NCBI GenBank assembly: GCA_964559575.1
Contig: CAZLGQ010000002.1
Span: 1-45,588 of the forward strand
DNA: 45,588 nt
Source of the DNA: SKVL01 sp964559575
Lineage (GTDB): Bacteria > Patescibacteriota > Minisyncoccia > Phycocordibacterales > CSBR16-193
Direction of reading: 5' to 3'
Positions 15,143-23,507 of this stretch are shown in pieces; the stretch's first letter is position 1; each line of letters opens with the position of its first letter. The notes below the pieces were generated by a model. The model saw only the letters and a list, made by a program, of their open reading frames with translations, was not told where the DNA came from and did no database searches. The translations under genes and the position numbers were made by a program.

Positions 15143-17569
15143 TTAAGAATTTTGTTCATCTTTAAGTTTTTGTTCCTCGTCACTGATCTCAAACTTCATT
15201 GGAATAATAGAGTCAGGTATTAAAGAAACCGAATCTATATTTTGTTGTATTAAGAATCTTAAGAAATCTTTATAATCCGAAGGAGCCTGTCCACAAAAAC
15301 CTATATACTTTCCTTTTTCCTGACATTTTTTAATGGCTTCGGTAACAAAAGTTCTTACGGCAGGATCATTCTCGTTTGAAATACCGGCTACTATTGATGA
15401 ATCTCGATCTAAACCTAAAGTTAACTGTGCCAGATCATTTGAACCTATTGAGAATCCATCAAATAATTCCAGAAAATCATCAGCTCTTAATACATTGGTA
15501 GGTAATTCACACATTACGTGCACTTTTAATCCTTCATGACCTTTAGCTAATCCACATTCTGCCATGATTTCTAAAACTCTTTTTCCTTCTTCCGGTGTTC
15601 TACAGAATGGAACCATTACAGCTAAATTCTTAAGTCCGAATCCCTCTCTTATTTTTTTCATAGCCTCACACTCAAGTTTAAAAGCTTCAGTAAAATCAGG
15701 GTGAGCATATCTGGAAGCGCCTCTCCATCCGATCATAGGATTTTCTTCTTTAGGTTCATACTTTTCTCCTCCTATTAAAGCTGCATATTCATTTGTTTTA
15801 AAGTCAGAAAACCTAACAATAACCTGTTTAGGGTGGAAAGCTGCCGCTATCTGACCCACACCTTCGGCTAGTTTATCAATATAGAACTGTCTTTTATCTT
15901 CATATCCTGCAGTTATTTCATCTATTTTCTTTTTAACCGATGTTGGTTCAGAGGAGTAGTTTAATAAGGCCATTGGATGTACTTTTATGTGAGAAGCTAT
16001 AACGAACTCTTCTCTGGCAAGACCAACTCCGTCGTTTGGGATGGATGAGTAAATAAAAGCACTATCAGGACTACCTATGTTCATTGATACATGGGTATCT
16101 GTTTCAGGTATTTGATCTATTTTGTGAACATTTTCTTCCCATTCAAGTTTACCGTTATATATCTTTCCTACAGTACCACTTGAGGTATCGCATGTTATGG
16201 TCTGACCGTTTTTTATAACTTTGCGAGCATTCGGGACTCCTATGACTGCCGGAATACCAAGCTCTCTTGAAACAATGGCAGCGTGAGATGTTCTTCCTCC
16301 TTTTTCTGTAACGATAGCGGAAGCTATTTTCATTATAGGTTCCCAATCAGGATCCGTTATTTCAGTAACCAATACTTCTCCTTCTTTAAAGTCATGTATG
16401 TTTTCTACTGAATCCACAACCCTTGCTTTACCGGCGGCTATCTTTGTTCCTACGGCTATACCTTCAGCTATATGTTCTTCTTCATTTGATTTGAGATGGA
16501 ACTCTCTTATCTCCATACTTTTGTTTTCAGAGTGAATTGTTTCCGGTCTTGCTTGAACAATAAATAGTTCGCCATTTTCTCCATCTTTTGCCCATTCAAT
16601 GTCCATAGGTGAGGGATGACCGGCTTTTTCTGAATAGTGTCTTTCTATTTCTGTTCCCCACCTGGCTAAAGTAAGTATTTCATCTTCATTTAGAGCAAAG
16701 CATTCTCTCTCTTTTTTCGTTGTCTGTACTTCTTTGACAGGAGATGAACCCTTAGAATCATATACCATCTTTATACCTTTTGTACCTAAAGTTTTTTTAA
16801 TGATAGGACTAAAACCTTCATTTAGTGTAGGTTTAAAAACAAGATATTCGTCAGGATTAACTTTTCCTTGAACTACCATTTCCCCGAGTCCCCAAGCGGC
16901 ACTTATTTGAACCACGTTTCTAAAACCCGATTCGGTGTCTAAAGTGAACATTACTCCGGATGAACTCTTATCGGAGCGGACCATTTTTTGTACTCCAACT
17001 GATAGATCTACATCAAAGTGATCAAAACCTTTGTCCTGTCTATAGGATATAGCTCTGTCATTAAAAAGGGAAGACATCGCGTGTTTGGTGTACTTTAGTA
17101 CATTATCTATACCTACTACATTTAAGTATGTATCGTGTTCTCCGGCAAAACTTGCTCCGGGTAGATCTTCGGCGGTTGCTGAAGATCTTATGGCTACATC
17201 TGTATTCTTTTGATTGTATGCATTTGATAGATTTTCGTAAGCCACTTTTATTTCTTCAGAAAGTTCCGGAGAAAGGTTTGCTTTTATTATAGCTTCACGT
17301 ATTTTTTTACCGGCTTTTTGCAGGGCCTTTATATCACCGGTGTCTAGATCTTTTAGTTCTGAATATATAAAAGATTCTAATCCGGCTTCGTTTATAAATC
17401 TTCTGTATCCTTCGGCGGTTATAACAAATCCGTTAGGTACCTGTATGCCTTTTTCGGCTAAACTTACATACATTTCTCCTAATGATGCATTTTTACCTCC
17501 AACGATTTCTACATCGTTGTTGTTTATTTGATCAAACCAAAGTAAAAGGGGGTTGTTGTATTCTTTCAT
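15143..17569 (-). CDS. ppsA: Phosphoenolpyruvate synthase
   Basis: Pyruvate, water dikinase of 808 residues, full length. The order is the nucleotide-binding domain (VGGKNASLGEM at 23-33, RSSATAEDLPGASFAG at 128-143), the swivelling phosphohistidine domain (H429 in GGRTSHAAI), and the PEP/pyruvate barrel with GSNDLAQLTLGLDRD and the catalytic cysteine in IGFCGQAPSD. Nominally it makes PEP from pyruvate and ATP. Placed in a fermentation operon between glycerate kinase and the pyruvate-using enzymes, it may run toward pyruvate, making ATP from AMP and phosphate as known for Thermococcus. No pyruvate kinase is in the window. Genes on both sides are within 15 bp. Confidence 0.95.
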   Translation of the reverse strand: MKEYNNPLLLWFDQINNNDVEIVGGKNASLGEMYVSLAEKGIQVPNGFVITAEGYRRFINEAGLESFIYSELKDLDTGDIKALQKAGKKIREAIIKANLSPELSEEIKVAYENLSNAYNQKNTDVAIRSSATAEDLPGASFAGEHDTYLNVVGIDNVLKYTKHAMSSLFNDRAISYRQDKGFDHFDVDLSVGVQKMVRSDKSSSGVMFTLDTESGFRNVVQISAAWGLGEMVVQGKVNPDEYLVFKPTLNEGFSPIIKKTLGTKGIKMVYDSKGSSPVKEVQTTKKERECFALNEDEILTLARWGTEIERHYSEKAGHPSPMDIEWAKDGENGELFIVQARPETIHSENKSMEIREFHLKSNEEEHIAEGIAVGTKIAAGKARVVDSVENIHDFKEGEVLVTEITDPDWEPIMKIASAIVTEKGGRTSHAAIVSRELGIPAVIGVPNARKVIKNGQTITCDTSSGTVGKIYNGKLEWEENVHKIDQIPETDTHVSMNIGSPDSAFIYSSIPNDGVGLAREEFVIASHIKVHPMALLNYSSEPTSVKKKIDEITAGYEDKRQFYIDKLAEGVGQIAAAFHPKQVIVRFSDFKTNEYAALIGGEKYEPKEENPMIGWRGASRYAHPDFTEAFKLECEAMKKIREGFGLKNLAVMVPFCRTPEEGKRVLEIMAECGLAKGHEGLKVHVMCELPTNVLRADDFLELFDGFSIGSNDLAQLTLGLDRDSSIVAGISNENDPAVRTFVTEAIKKCQEKGKYIGFCGQAPSDYKDFLRFLIQQNIDSVSLIPDSIIPMKFEISDEEQKLKDEQNS

Positions 17570-17578
17570 AATTATTTT

Positions 17579-18850
17579 TTAATTTAATAAAATATATAAA
17601 TCTGAGACGTTACTACCGGTAGCACCTGTTATTATCTGTCCGCCAACTTTAGCAAAAAAATTGTAACTATTATTGTCCAAGATAAACTGATCAGGGTCAA
17701 GGTATAACTTTTTAACATTAGCTTTTGTTTCCTTGTCACATATAGCACCGGCAACATCGGAATTATCTATACCGTCTGAGGCTGCTGATATAAAAACAGA
17801 TTCAGGTTGAAGGTTGGAAAGGGCAGATAATGCAACCTCTTGATTTCTTCCACCTTTACCATTACCGGTTATTTTTACTGTGGTTTCTCCTGCATTTATC
17901 TGAACCTTACCGGGTGAAAGATCTATACTGGCGATCTTCTTTCCAACAGTCTTAGCTTCTCCTGATATTTCTTTATTACCGGGAATGGTTTCGTACCCCA
18001 GTTCCTCAGCTTTTTTTTCCATTGCCTCAACGGCATCTGAGTTAGTTAGTATTAAAAAATTATTAACCTTTTCAAACCAACTTTCTTCTTTGGGGGTTTC
18101 AGTTAAAAAATGTTCGTATTTTTCATTCCATAAATTATATTTTTTTAAGACATTTTCAGCATCTTTGATATAAGTTTCATCTTTTACTGTCGGACCTGAA
18201 GCAATTATTGAAGTATCATTTCCGGGAACATCTGAAAATATTAAAGATATAACTTCCGCCGGAGATGCTATCTTTGCCATCTGACCTCCTTTTAGTGAAG
18301 ATAGATGTTTCCTTACAGTATTTAACTCATAAATATCAGCTCCTTTTTTTGTTAATGCTTTATTTGTTTCTATAAGTTCTTCTATACTGATTTTATAAGG
18401 AAAACTTAAAAGTGCTGATCCTCCACCTGATATAACGTTAATAATAAGATCTTTTTCTGAAGTAGATCTTAAAAGATCATTTATTTCTTTTCCAACAGAA
18501 AGATTTTTTTCAGAAGGCCAAGGGTGTGTACCTGTATATGTTTTAATTTTTTTAAGTTTACCTTCTGTTGTGTCTATAACAATTCCATCTTTTATGTAAT
18601 TTTCCAAGATGTCTTCCAGGATCTTTCCGGCTTCTAGGGAACACTTTCCTATACCTATAAAATAAATATTTTCATATTTGGAAAGATCAAATTCTTTATT
18701 TTTTACTGTTAAAATATTATCTTTGATTTTGATCTTTGATCTAATAACTTCTTTGGTGTTAATGGCTTCATAGCCGGCATTTAATATTTTAAGAGCATCT
18801 CTTCTTTTTTTATTGGTAGAAAGTTCCTCAAGGTTTTTAATGTAAGTCAT
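17579..18850 (-). CDS. Glycerate 2-kinase (DUF4147/MOFRL family)
   Basis: A 423-residue protein with the N-terminal DUF4147 domain and C-terminal MOFRL domain of the glycerate 2-kinase family, which phosphorylates D-glycerate to 2-phosphoglycerate. Family marks: the GIGKCSLEAGKIL loop, VISGGGSALLSFP, SDVPGNDTSIIASGPT, and the MOFRL block with GNGKGGRNQEVALSAL followed by SAASDGIDNSD. It is the first gene of the nine-gene operon. The ATG at 18850 comes 6 nt after a predicted -10 box, so it should be read from a leaderless mRNA. The source of glycerate is not shown in the window. Confidence 0.9.
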   Translation of the reverse strand: MTYIKNLEELSTNKKRRDALKILNAGYEAINTKEVIRSKIKIKDNILTVKNKEFDLSKYENIYFIGIGKCSLEAGKILEDILENYIKDGIVIDTTEGKLKKIKTYTGTHPWPSEKNLSVGKEINDLLRSTSEKDLIINVISGGGSALLSFPYKISIEELIETNKALTKKGADIYELNTVRKHLSSLKGGQMAKIASPAEVISLIFSDVPGNDTSIIASGPTVKDETYIKDAENVLKKYNLWNEKYEHFLTETPKEESWFEKVNNFLILTNSDAVEAMEKKAEELGYETIPGNKEISGEAKTVGKKIASIDLSPGKVQINAGETTVKITGNGKGGRNQEVALSALSNLQPESVFISAASDGIDNSDVAGAICDKETKANVKKLYLDPDQFILDNNSYNFFAKVGGQIITGATGSNVSDLYILLN

Positions 18851-18856
18851 AGTTTA

Positions 18857-18884
18857 ATTTTATTATTTTTTAAAAAACATTCAA
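18857..18884 (-). promoter_or_regulatory. Predicted promoter of the glycerate-to-acetate operon
   Basis: On the minus strand TTGAAT (18884-18879) and TAAAAT (18862-18857) are 16 bp apart. Six bases separate the -10 box from the ATG, the same spacing as between the rnpB -10 box and the RNase P RNA 5' end, implying transcription starts at or next to the start codon. Confidence 0.55.
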
Positions 18885-18965
18885 TGGATAATTTTTTATA
18901 TAAGATCTATTTATCTTTGGACTACGAAGTTTTTTATTGGTAGTATTTTACTATTCTGATAACTT

Positions 18966-19050
18966 GCCGTGGTGGCGGAATTGGTAGACGCGCTGCGTTC
19001 AGGTCGCAGTTTCCTTTAAGGAAGTGGGAGTTCAACTCTCCCCCACGGCA
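18966..19050 (+). tRNA. tRNA-Leu (anticodon CAG)
   Basis: Class II tRNA of 85 nt. Acceptor GCCGTGG pairs with CCACGGC; the anticodon stem CTGCG/CGCAG encloses TTCAGGT, anticodon CAG; the T arm is GGGAG-TTCAACT-CTCCC; a variable arm (about TTCCTTTAAGGAA) is present and the discriminator is A, as expected for leucine. The 3' CCA is not encoded (A is followed by CAC), so a CCA-adding enzyme is needed. It lies in the divergent gap between the fermentation operon and murD. Confidence 0.96.
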
Positions 19051-19073
19051 CACAAAATTTAAACAGTATTTTT

Positions 19074-20405
19074 ATGTCTTATAAAGATCATTTTAAGAAT
19101 AAGAGGGTGACACTTATGGGCTTGGGGGTTTTAGGAAGAGGAGTAGGTGATGCACGTTTTTTAGCCGAGCAGGGAGCCAAGGTGGTTGTGACCGATCTAA
19201 AGACCAAAAAAGATCTTAAGGATAGTGTTAAAGAGCTTGAGAACTTTAAAAATATTTCTTTAGTTTTAGGTGGTCATAGGATGAAAGATTTTAAGGAAAC
19301 AGATCTGGTTATAAAAGGAGCAGGCGTTCCTATTTCTTCCCCTTATATTGATCAAGCTCGTTTAGAAGGAATACCTATTAGAATGAGTTCAGCGCTTTTT
19401 GCTGAGATGACCCCGGCTACGGTTATAGGAGTAACCGGAACAAAAGGAAAAACTACCACATCATATCTTTTACATCACATATTTAATAAAGCCGGTAAAG
19501 AAGTTTTTCTGGGAGGAAATGCTCGTTTAATATCAACTCTGTCCTATTTACCTAAAAGTAAAAAAGGAGAGTTGGCGATATTGGAACTTGATTCATGGCA
19601 ACTTCAAGGTTTTGGTGAAGTTAAAATGTCTCCTTCTTTTTCTGTTTTTACCAATTTTTCTTCAGATCATATGGATTATTATAAAGGGGATATGGAAGCC
19701 TATTTTAAAGACAAATCCTATATATTTCTTTATCAGAAAAGAGGTGACGTTTTGGTTTTGGGAGAACAGGTTTACAAGAAAATGAAAGGATCTTATATGG
19801 AATCTATAAAAGGTGAGCTTGTTATTCCCACGATAAATAATATTCCTCGTAAATTAAGTTCACTAATTCCCGGGGAGCATAATTTGCATAATATTTCGTT
19901 AGCTGTTTCTTTGGCTGAAAGATTCGGTATATCTTCAAAGGAATCTTTTGATCATTTGGTTGACTTTAAAGGGGTACCCGGAAGGCTTGAATATAGAGGT
20001 TCTTTTAATGATAGAAAGTTTTACAACGATAATAACGCAACTACTCCCAGTGCTACTGTCTCTGCTATTGAAGCGCTTAAAAATAAAGGCCGGATAATTT
20101 TGATTGTCGGAGGGCATGATAAAGGTCTTTCTTTAACTGATATAAAAAATAAGATAAATTCTTCGGTTTTTATGTCTTTTGTTTTACCGGGGTCCGGAAG
20201 TGATAAGTTGCTTGATAAGTTAGATTTATCAAAAGTAAAAAAGGTTTCCGGAGTGGTTGAGTCTGTTAAGTTAGCTTATGAATCTTCTAAAGAAGGAGAT
20301 ATAATTCTTTTTAGTCCGGGATTTTCTTCTTTTTCTCAATTTAAAAATGCTTATCAGAGAGAAAAAGTTTTTTTAGAAGAGATAGATAAAAGATTCGGTC
20401 TTTGA
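19074..20405 (+). CDS. murD: UDP-N-acetylmuramoyl-L-alanine:D-glutamate ligase MurD
   Basis: Cytoplasmic ATP-dependent Mur ligase adding D-glutamate to UDP-MurNAc-L-alanine. The 443-residue protein has an N-terminal Rossmann domain (LMGLGVLGRGVGDA), the ATP loop GTKGKTTT (122-129), the GEHNLHNISLA segment and the late YNDNNATTP block, in the order and length of MurD. The ATG at 19074 is 24 bp after the tRNA gene, so it may be transcribed with the tRNA. It ends in TGA, followed by a weak terminator and a promoter for murC. Confidence 0.93.
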   Translation: MSYKDHFKNKRVTLMGLGVLGRGVGDARFLAEQGAKVVVTDLKTKKDLKDSVKELENFKNISLVLGGHRMKDFKETDLVIKGAGVPISSPYIDQARLEGIPIRMSSALFAEMTPATVIGVTGTKGKTTTSYLLHHIFNKAGKEVFLGGNARLISTLSYLPKSKKGELAILELDSWQLQGFGEVKMSPSFSVFTNFSSDHMDYYKGDMEAYFKDKSYIFLYQKRGDVLVLGEQVYKKMKGSYMESIKGELVIPTINNIPRKLSSLIPGEHNLHNISLAVSLAERFGISSKESFDHLVDFKGVPGRLEYRGSFNDRKFYNDNNATTPSATVSAIEALKNKGRIILIVGGHDKGLSLTDIKNKINSSVFMSFVLPGSGSDKLLDKLDLSKVKKVSGVVESVKLAYESSKEGDIILFSPGFSSFSQFKNAYQREKVFLEEIDKRFGL

Positions 20406-20415
20406 TCCGATCTTT

Positions 20416-20441
20416 AGTTAATATAAATTATTAACTTTTTT
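20416..20441 (+). terminator. Weak intrinsic terminator after murD
   Basis: 7-bp A/T-rich stem (20416-20422 with 20430-20436), 7-nt loop, then a run of T to 20441. Low GC in the stem suggests partial termination. Confidence 0.45.
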
Positions 20442-20454
20442 AATATAGCTTATG

Positions 20455-20463
20455 TGCTATATT
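20455..20463 (+). promoter_or_regulatory. Extended -10 promoter of murC
   Basis: TGC-TATATT ends 7 nt before the murC ATG (20471). There is no convincing -35 box. Predicted leaderless start. Confidence 0.5.
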
Positions 20464-20470
20464 TTTTATA

Positions 20471-21802
20471 ATGAATAAATTTCAAGATTTTAAAAAGATA
20501 CATTTTATTGGTATTGGAGGAATAGGGATGTCTGCTTTAGCCGGGTTACTTTTAAAGCATGGAAAGGAAATATCCGGCTCTGATAGATCTTTATCTAAAA
20601 TAACAAAAGATCTTTCCGATAAAGGAGTAAAAGTCTTTAATTTGGAATCAAAAAGTAATATAGACAGTTCTTGTGATCTTGTAATATATACTCCCGCTGT
20701 CTCAGAAGAACATCCGGAGATTTTGACCGCAAAAAGTTTGGGTATAAAGATCATTTCTTACCCCGAAGCTTTGGGTTTGATCTCTGAGGAGTTTTTTACA
20801 GTTGCTGTTTCCGGTACTCACGGTAAAACAACTACAACCGCAATGATAATTCATGTTCTTGATGAGTTGGGTAGAAGCCCTAACGCTATAGTAGGATCTT
20901 TAATAAAAGGAAAAGATGGAAATGAAGATTCAAACTTTCGTTTTGGTAAAGAAGATATTTTTATAGTTGAAGCTTGTGAGTACAAAAGATCTTTTTTGAA
21001 GCTGTCTCCGGATGTTTTAGTTATTAATAATATTGAAGAAGATCATCTTGATTATTATAAGAATATATCTGATATAAAGGATTCTTTTAGAGATTTTGTA
21101 CAGTGTTTACCTAAAAAAGGTGTTTTGATCTCGTCTTTTGATAAAGATAATGTTGGTTCTGTTATTTCTGCTTTTAAAGGTTCTTTTATAGATTTTAAAA
21201 ATTATAATATCAACGGTACCGTTTTTCCTTTTGGGGGTGAACATAACAGATCAAATGCACAGACCGCTATTGCTGTTTTAGATGTGTTAGGTATTTCTAC
21301 CAAAGAATCAATTAATAGTTTGAAGACATTTCCGGGAACTTGGAGAAGGTTTGAGTATAAAGGCAAAACTAAAAAAGGAGCTATGGTTTTTGATGATTAT
21401 GCACATCATCCGAGTGAAGTTTTAGCAACTATTAAAGCGGCAAAAGAAAAGTATCCGGATAAAAATATTAATATTGTTTTTCAACCACATTTATATAGTA
21501 GACTTTCTTTTTTCTTTAATGATTTTATTAATTCTCTTTCAGGAGCTGATGTTACTGTTTTGACTCCGGTTTACCAAGCAAGAGATGAAGATAATAGTTT
21601 TTCTTATTCATCAGATGATCTCTTTGACGCTTTGGTTAGAAGGGGGAGGGTGTCTTATAAAGTTTCTTCTTTGAGGGATGCCGTAAAAAAAGTTTTAGAG
21701 ATATCTGATATTGATAGTATTGTTATAATGATGGGTGCCGGAGATATATATACTAAAACTCTGGAATTAGTGGAAAAAAATGAACCTAAAGTTATACTGT
21801 AA
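20471..21802 (+). CDS. murC: UDP-N-acetylmuramate:L-alanine ligase MurC
   Basis: First amino-acid ligase of the peptidoglycan stem peptide. The 443 residues show the N-terminal GIGGIGMSALA Rossmann motif (14-24), the ATP loop SGTHGKTTT (114-122), VVEACEYKRSFL-like substrate contacts (here VEACEYKRSFL), NNIEEDHLDYY and the C-terminal DDYAHHPSEV segment that is diagnostic of MurC. With murD and murB in the same block it shows that the cell makes its own peptidoglycan precursors. The ATG directly follows an extended -10 box. Confidence 0.96.
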   Translation: MNKFQDFKKIHFIGIGGIGMSALAGLLLKHGKEISGSDRSLSKITKDLSDKGVKVFNLESKSNIDSSCDLVIYTPAVSEEHPEILTAKSLGIKIISYPEALGLISEEFFTVAVSGTHGKTTTTAMIIHVLDELGRSPNAIVGSLIKGKDGNEDSNFRFGKEDIFIVEACEYKRSFLKLSPDVLVINNIEEDHLDYYKNISDIKDSFRDFVQCLPKKGVLISSFDKDNVGSVISAFKGSFIDFKNYNINGTVFPFGGEHNRSNAQTAIAVLDVLGISTKESINSLKTFPGTWRRFEYKGKTKKGAMVFDDYAHHPSEVLATIKAAKEKYPDKNINIVFQPHLYSRLSFFFNDFINSLSGADVTVLTPVYQARDEDNSFSYSSDDLFDALVRRGRVSYKVSSLRDAVKKVLEISDIDSIVIMMGAGDIYTKTLELVEKNEPKVIL

Positions 21803-21839
21803 GATAAAATGAGTTTTTAATTTTTAAAATTTAATTATT

Positions 21840-22100
21840 ATGTCTAGATCAACAGTTATAATTATTTCTTCTTTTTTAATAATTTTGATACCTTTTTTAG
21901 GTTTTCCCAGAAGTTGGGAACCCGGGATCATTTTCTTTTTAGCTAGCGTTATTATATTAGTTGAACTCTATGCTGTTTTATCTCGAGCACAGGAGGCATT
22001 TTTTCTTGACCATGAAATAGTTAATGATGTTTACACGGAAAAGGTTCAAAAAAGAAAAGAAGAATCCGGTTTTAATGAAAAAGAAACTGAAGATCAATAA
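21840..22100 (+). CDS. Small membrane protein of unknown function
   Basis: An 86-residue protein not recognised from any family. Two hydrophobic helices (about residues 4-20 and 28-47) separated by a short PRSWEPG turn are followed by a charged cytoplasmic-type tail rich in Lys and Glu. It lies 37 bp after murC and 35 bp before the DUF4015 gene on the same strand, so it is probably co-transcribed with them; a role in envelope biology is a guess from position only. Confidence 0.6.
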   Translation: MSRSTVIIISSFLIILIPFLGFPRSWEPGIIFFLASVIILVELYAVLSRAQEAFFLDHEIVNDVYTEKVQKRKEESGFNEKETEDQ

Positions 22101-22135
22101 AATTATTAATAGTAAATAGTATTAAGAAAAGAGTA

Positions 22136-23440
22136 ATGAAGACGGTTTATGCAATATTAGCTTTGATAACTTTTTTTATACTGGTATTCCTTTTGGTTTT
22201 TACATCGGATGATTTTTTATCAAGTTCTGAAATAAAATATTTTAACGAAGAGGATTCTGAAGAAAAAGATGAGTTTTCAGAAGAAGAAAATATAGATAAA
22301 GAAGAAAAAGAGCAGTTAAAAGATGATGAAAAAGAACTGAAAAATGAGAAAAAAGAAGAAGATGATAAATTTAAACCATTACATCTGGATGTTCCTGACC
22401 AAGTAAGATCTATTTATATAACAAGTTGTTATGCCGGAACTCCTTCTTTAAGGAATGGCATAGTGGATCTTATAGAAAAAACCGAACTTAACTCTGTTGT
22501 TATTGATATAAAGGATTATACCGGTATGATATCTTTTAAATCAGAGCACTCTGATCTGGCCGAAGCCTATGCAACTCACTGCCCTGTTAGAGATATGAGG
22601 GAGTTTGTTCATGAATTAAATAAAAAGGACATATATGTTATTGGCAGAATTACCGTGTTTCAAGACAACTATTTAACAGATAAGCGTCCTGATCTAGCCG
22701 TTCTTCGTGAGAGTGATAAGGAGGTTTGGGAGGATTATAAAGGTATAAGTTTTACTGATCCGGGAGCAAAAGAGGTGTGGGATTATCATATAAAATTAAG
22801 TAAAGAATCTTATGAATTGGGTTTTGATGAAATAAATTTTGATTATATAAGGTTTCCTTCAGATGGACCTATGAGAGATATATACTTTCCTCATAGTAAA
22901 AATCGCAACAAAGCTGATGTAATGGAAGATTTTTTTTATTATTTACATAATGAATTAAAAGATGTGGGAGTTGTTACATCTGCAGATCTTTTTGGTTTAA
23001 CAACATCGGCTAATGATGATCTTGGTATAGGTCAGGTATGGGAGAGGGCTTTACCATATTTTGATTATATGTCTCCAATGATCTATCCTTCTCATTATCC
23101 TTATGGTTTTAAGGGATTAGGTAATCCTAATCATAGTCCTTATGAAGTGGTTAAATGGTCATTGGATGATGCTATAGAAAGAACAGTTGCTACCACTACT
23201 TTAGTTGAGACCATAGGATCAGAAAGAATAGGTACAAGTACTCCGGCAATATATACTAAGGAATCTTTTGATATAGATGTTATTCGTCCGTGGCTTCAGG
23301 ATTTTCGTTACGGTGGAACTTATGGAGTTGATGAAATAAGAAAACAGATACAGGCTGTTTATGATGCCGGTTTGGATTCATGGATGTTGTGGGATCCTTC
23401 CAATAGATATACTCCTGAAGCTCTAGAGCCTGCTTTTTGA
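22136..23440 (+). CDS. Membrane-anchored DUF4015 putative glycoside hydrolase
   Basis: A 434-residue protein with an N-terminal hydrophobic helix (residues 2-22, no clear cleavage site), then a long Glu/Lys/Asp-rich linker to about residue 80, then a TIM-barrel-like domain of the DUF4015 (COG1306) putative glycoside hydrolase family. Family-type segments are SIYITSCYAGTP, VVIDIKDYTG, the ITVFQDNY strand, FDEINFDYIRFPSDG, YFDYMSPMIYPSHY and MLWDPSNRYT. The anchor and highly charged linker place the barrel outside the membrane, near the cell wall. Acidic residues in FDEINFDYIRFP are candidates for catalysis, but the substrate is unknown. The neighbours are peptidoglycan genes. It ends in TGA. 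Confidence 0.75.
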   Translation: MKTVYAILALITFFILVFLLVFTSDDFLSSSEIKYFNEEDSEEKDEFSEEENIDKEEKEQLKDDEKELKNEKKEEDDKFKPLHLDVPDQVRSIYITSCYAGTPSLRNGIVDLIEKTELNSVVIDIKDYTGMISFKSEHSDLAEAYATHCPVRDMREFVHELNKKDIYVIGRITVFQDNYLTDKRPDLAVLRESDKEVWEDYKGISFTDPGAKEVWDYHIKLSKESYELGFDEINFDYIRFPSDGPMRDIYFPHSKNRNKADVMEDFFYYLHNELKDVGVVTSADLFGLTTSANDDLGIGQVWERALPYFDYMSPMIYPSHYPYGFKGLGNPNHSPYEVVKWSLDDAIERTVATTTLVETIGSERIGTSTPAIYTKESFDIDVIRPWLQDFRYGGTYGVDEIRKQIQAVYDAGLDSWMLWDPSNRYTPEALEPAF

Positions 23441-23481
23441 TTTTTTAACCACATAAAGATCCTAGCTTGTGTCTTTATAGA

Positions 23482-23490
23482 TGTTATTAT
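23482..23490 (+). promoter_or_regulatory. Extended -10 promoter of the VirD4-like gene
   Basis: TGT-TATTAT (23482-23490) lies 17 nt before the ATG at 23508, allowing a leader of about 10 nt. Confidence 0.35.
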
Positions 23491-23507
23491 TTACATAGAT
23501 CTATTTT

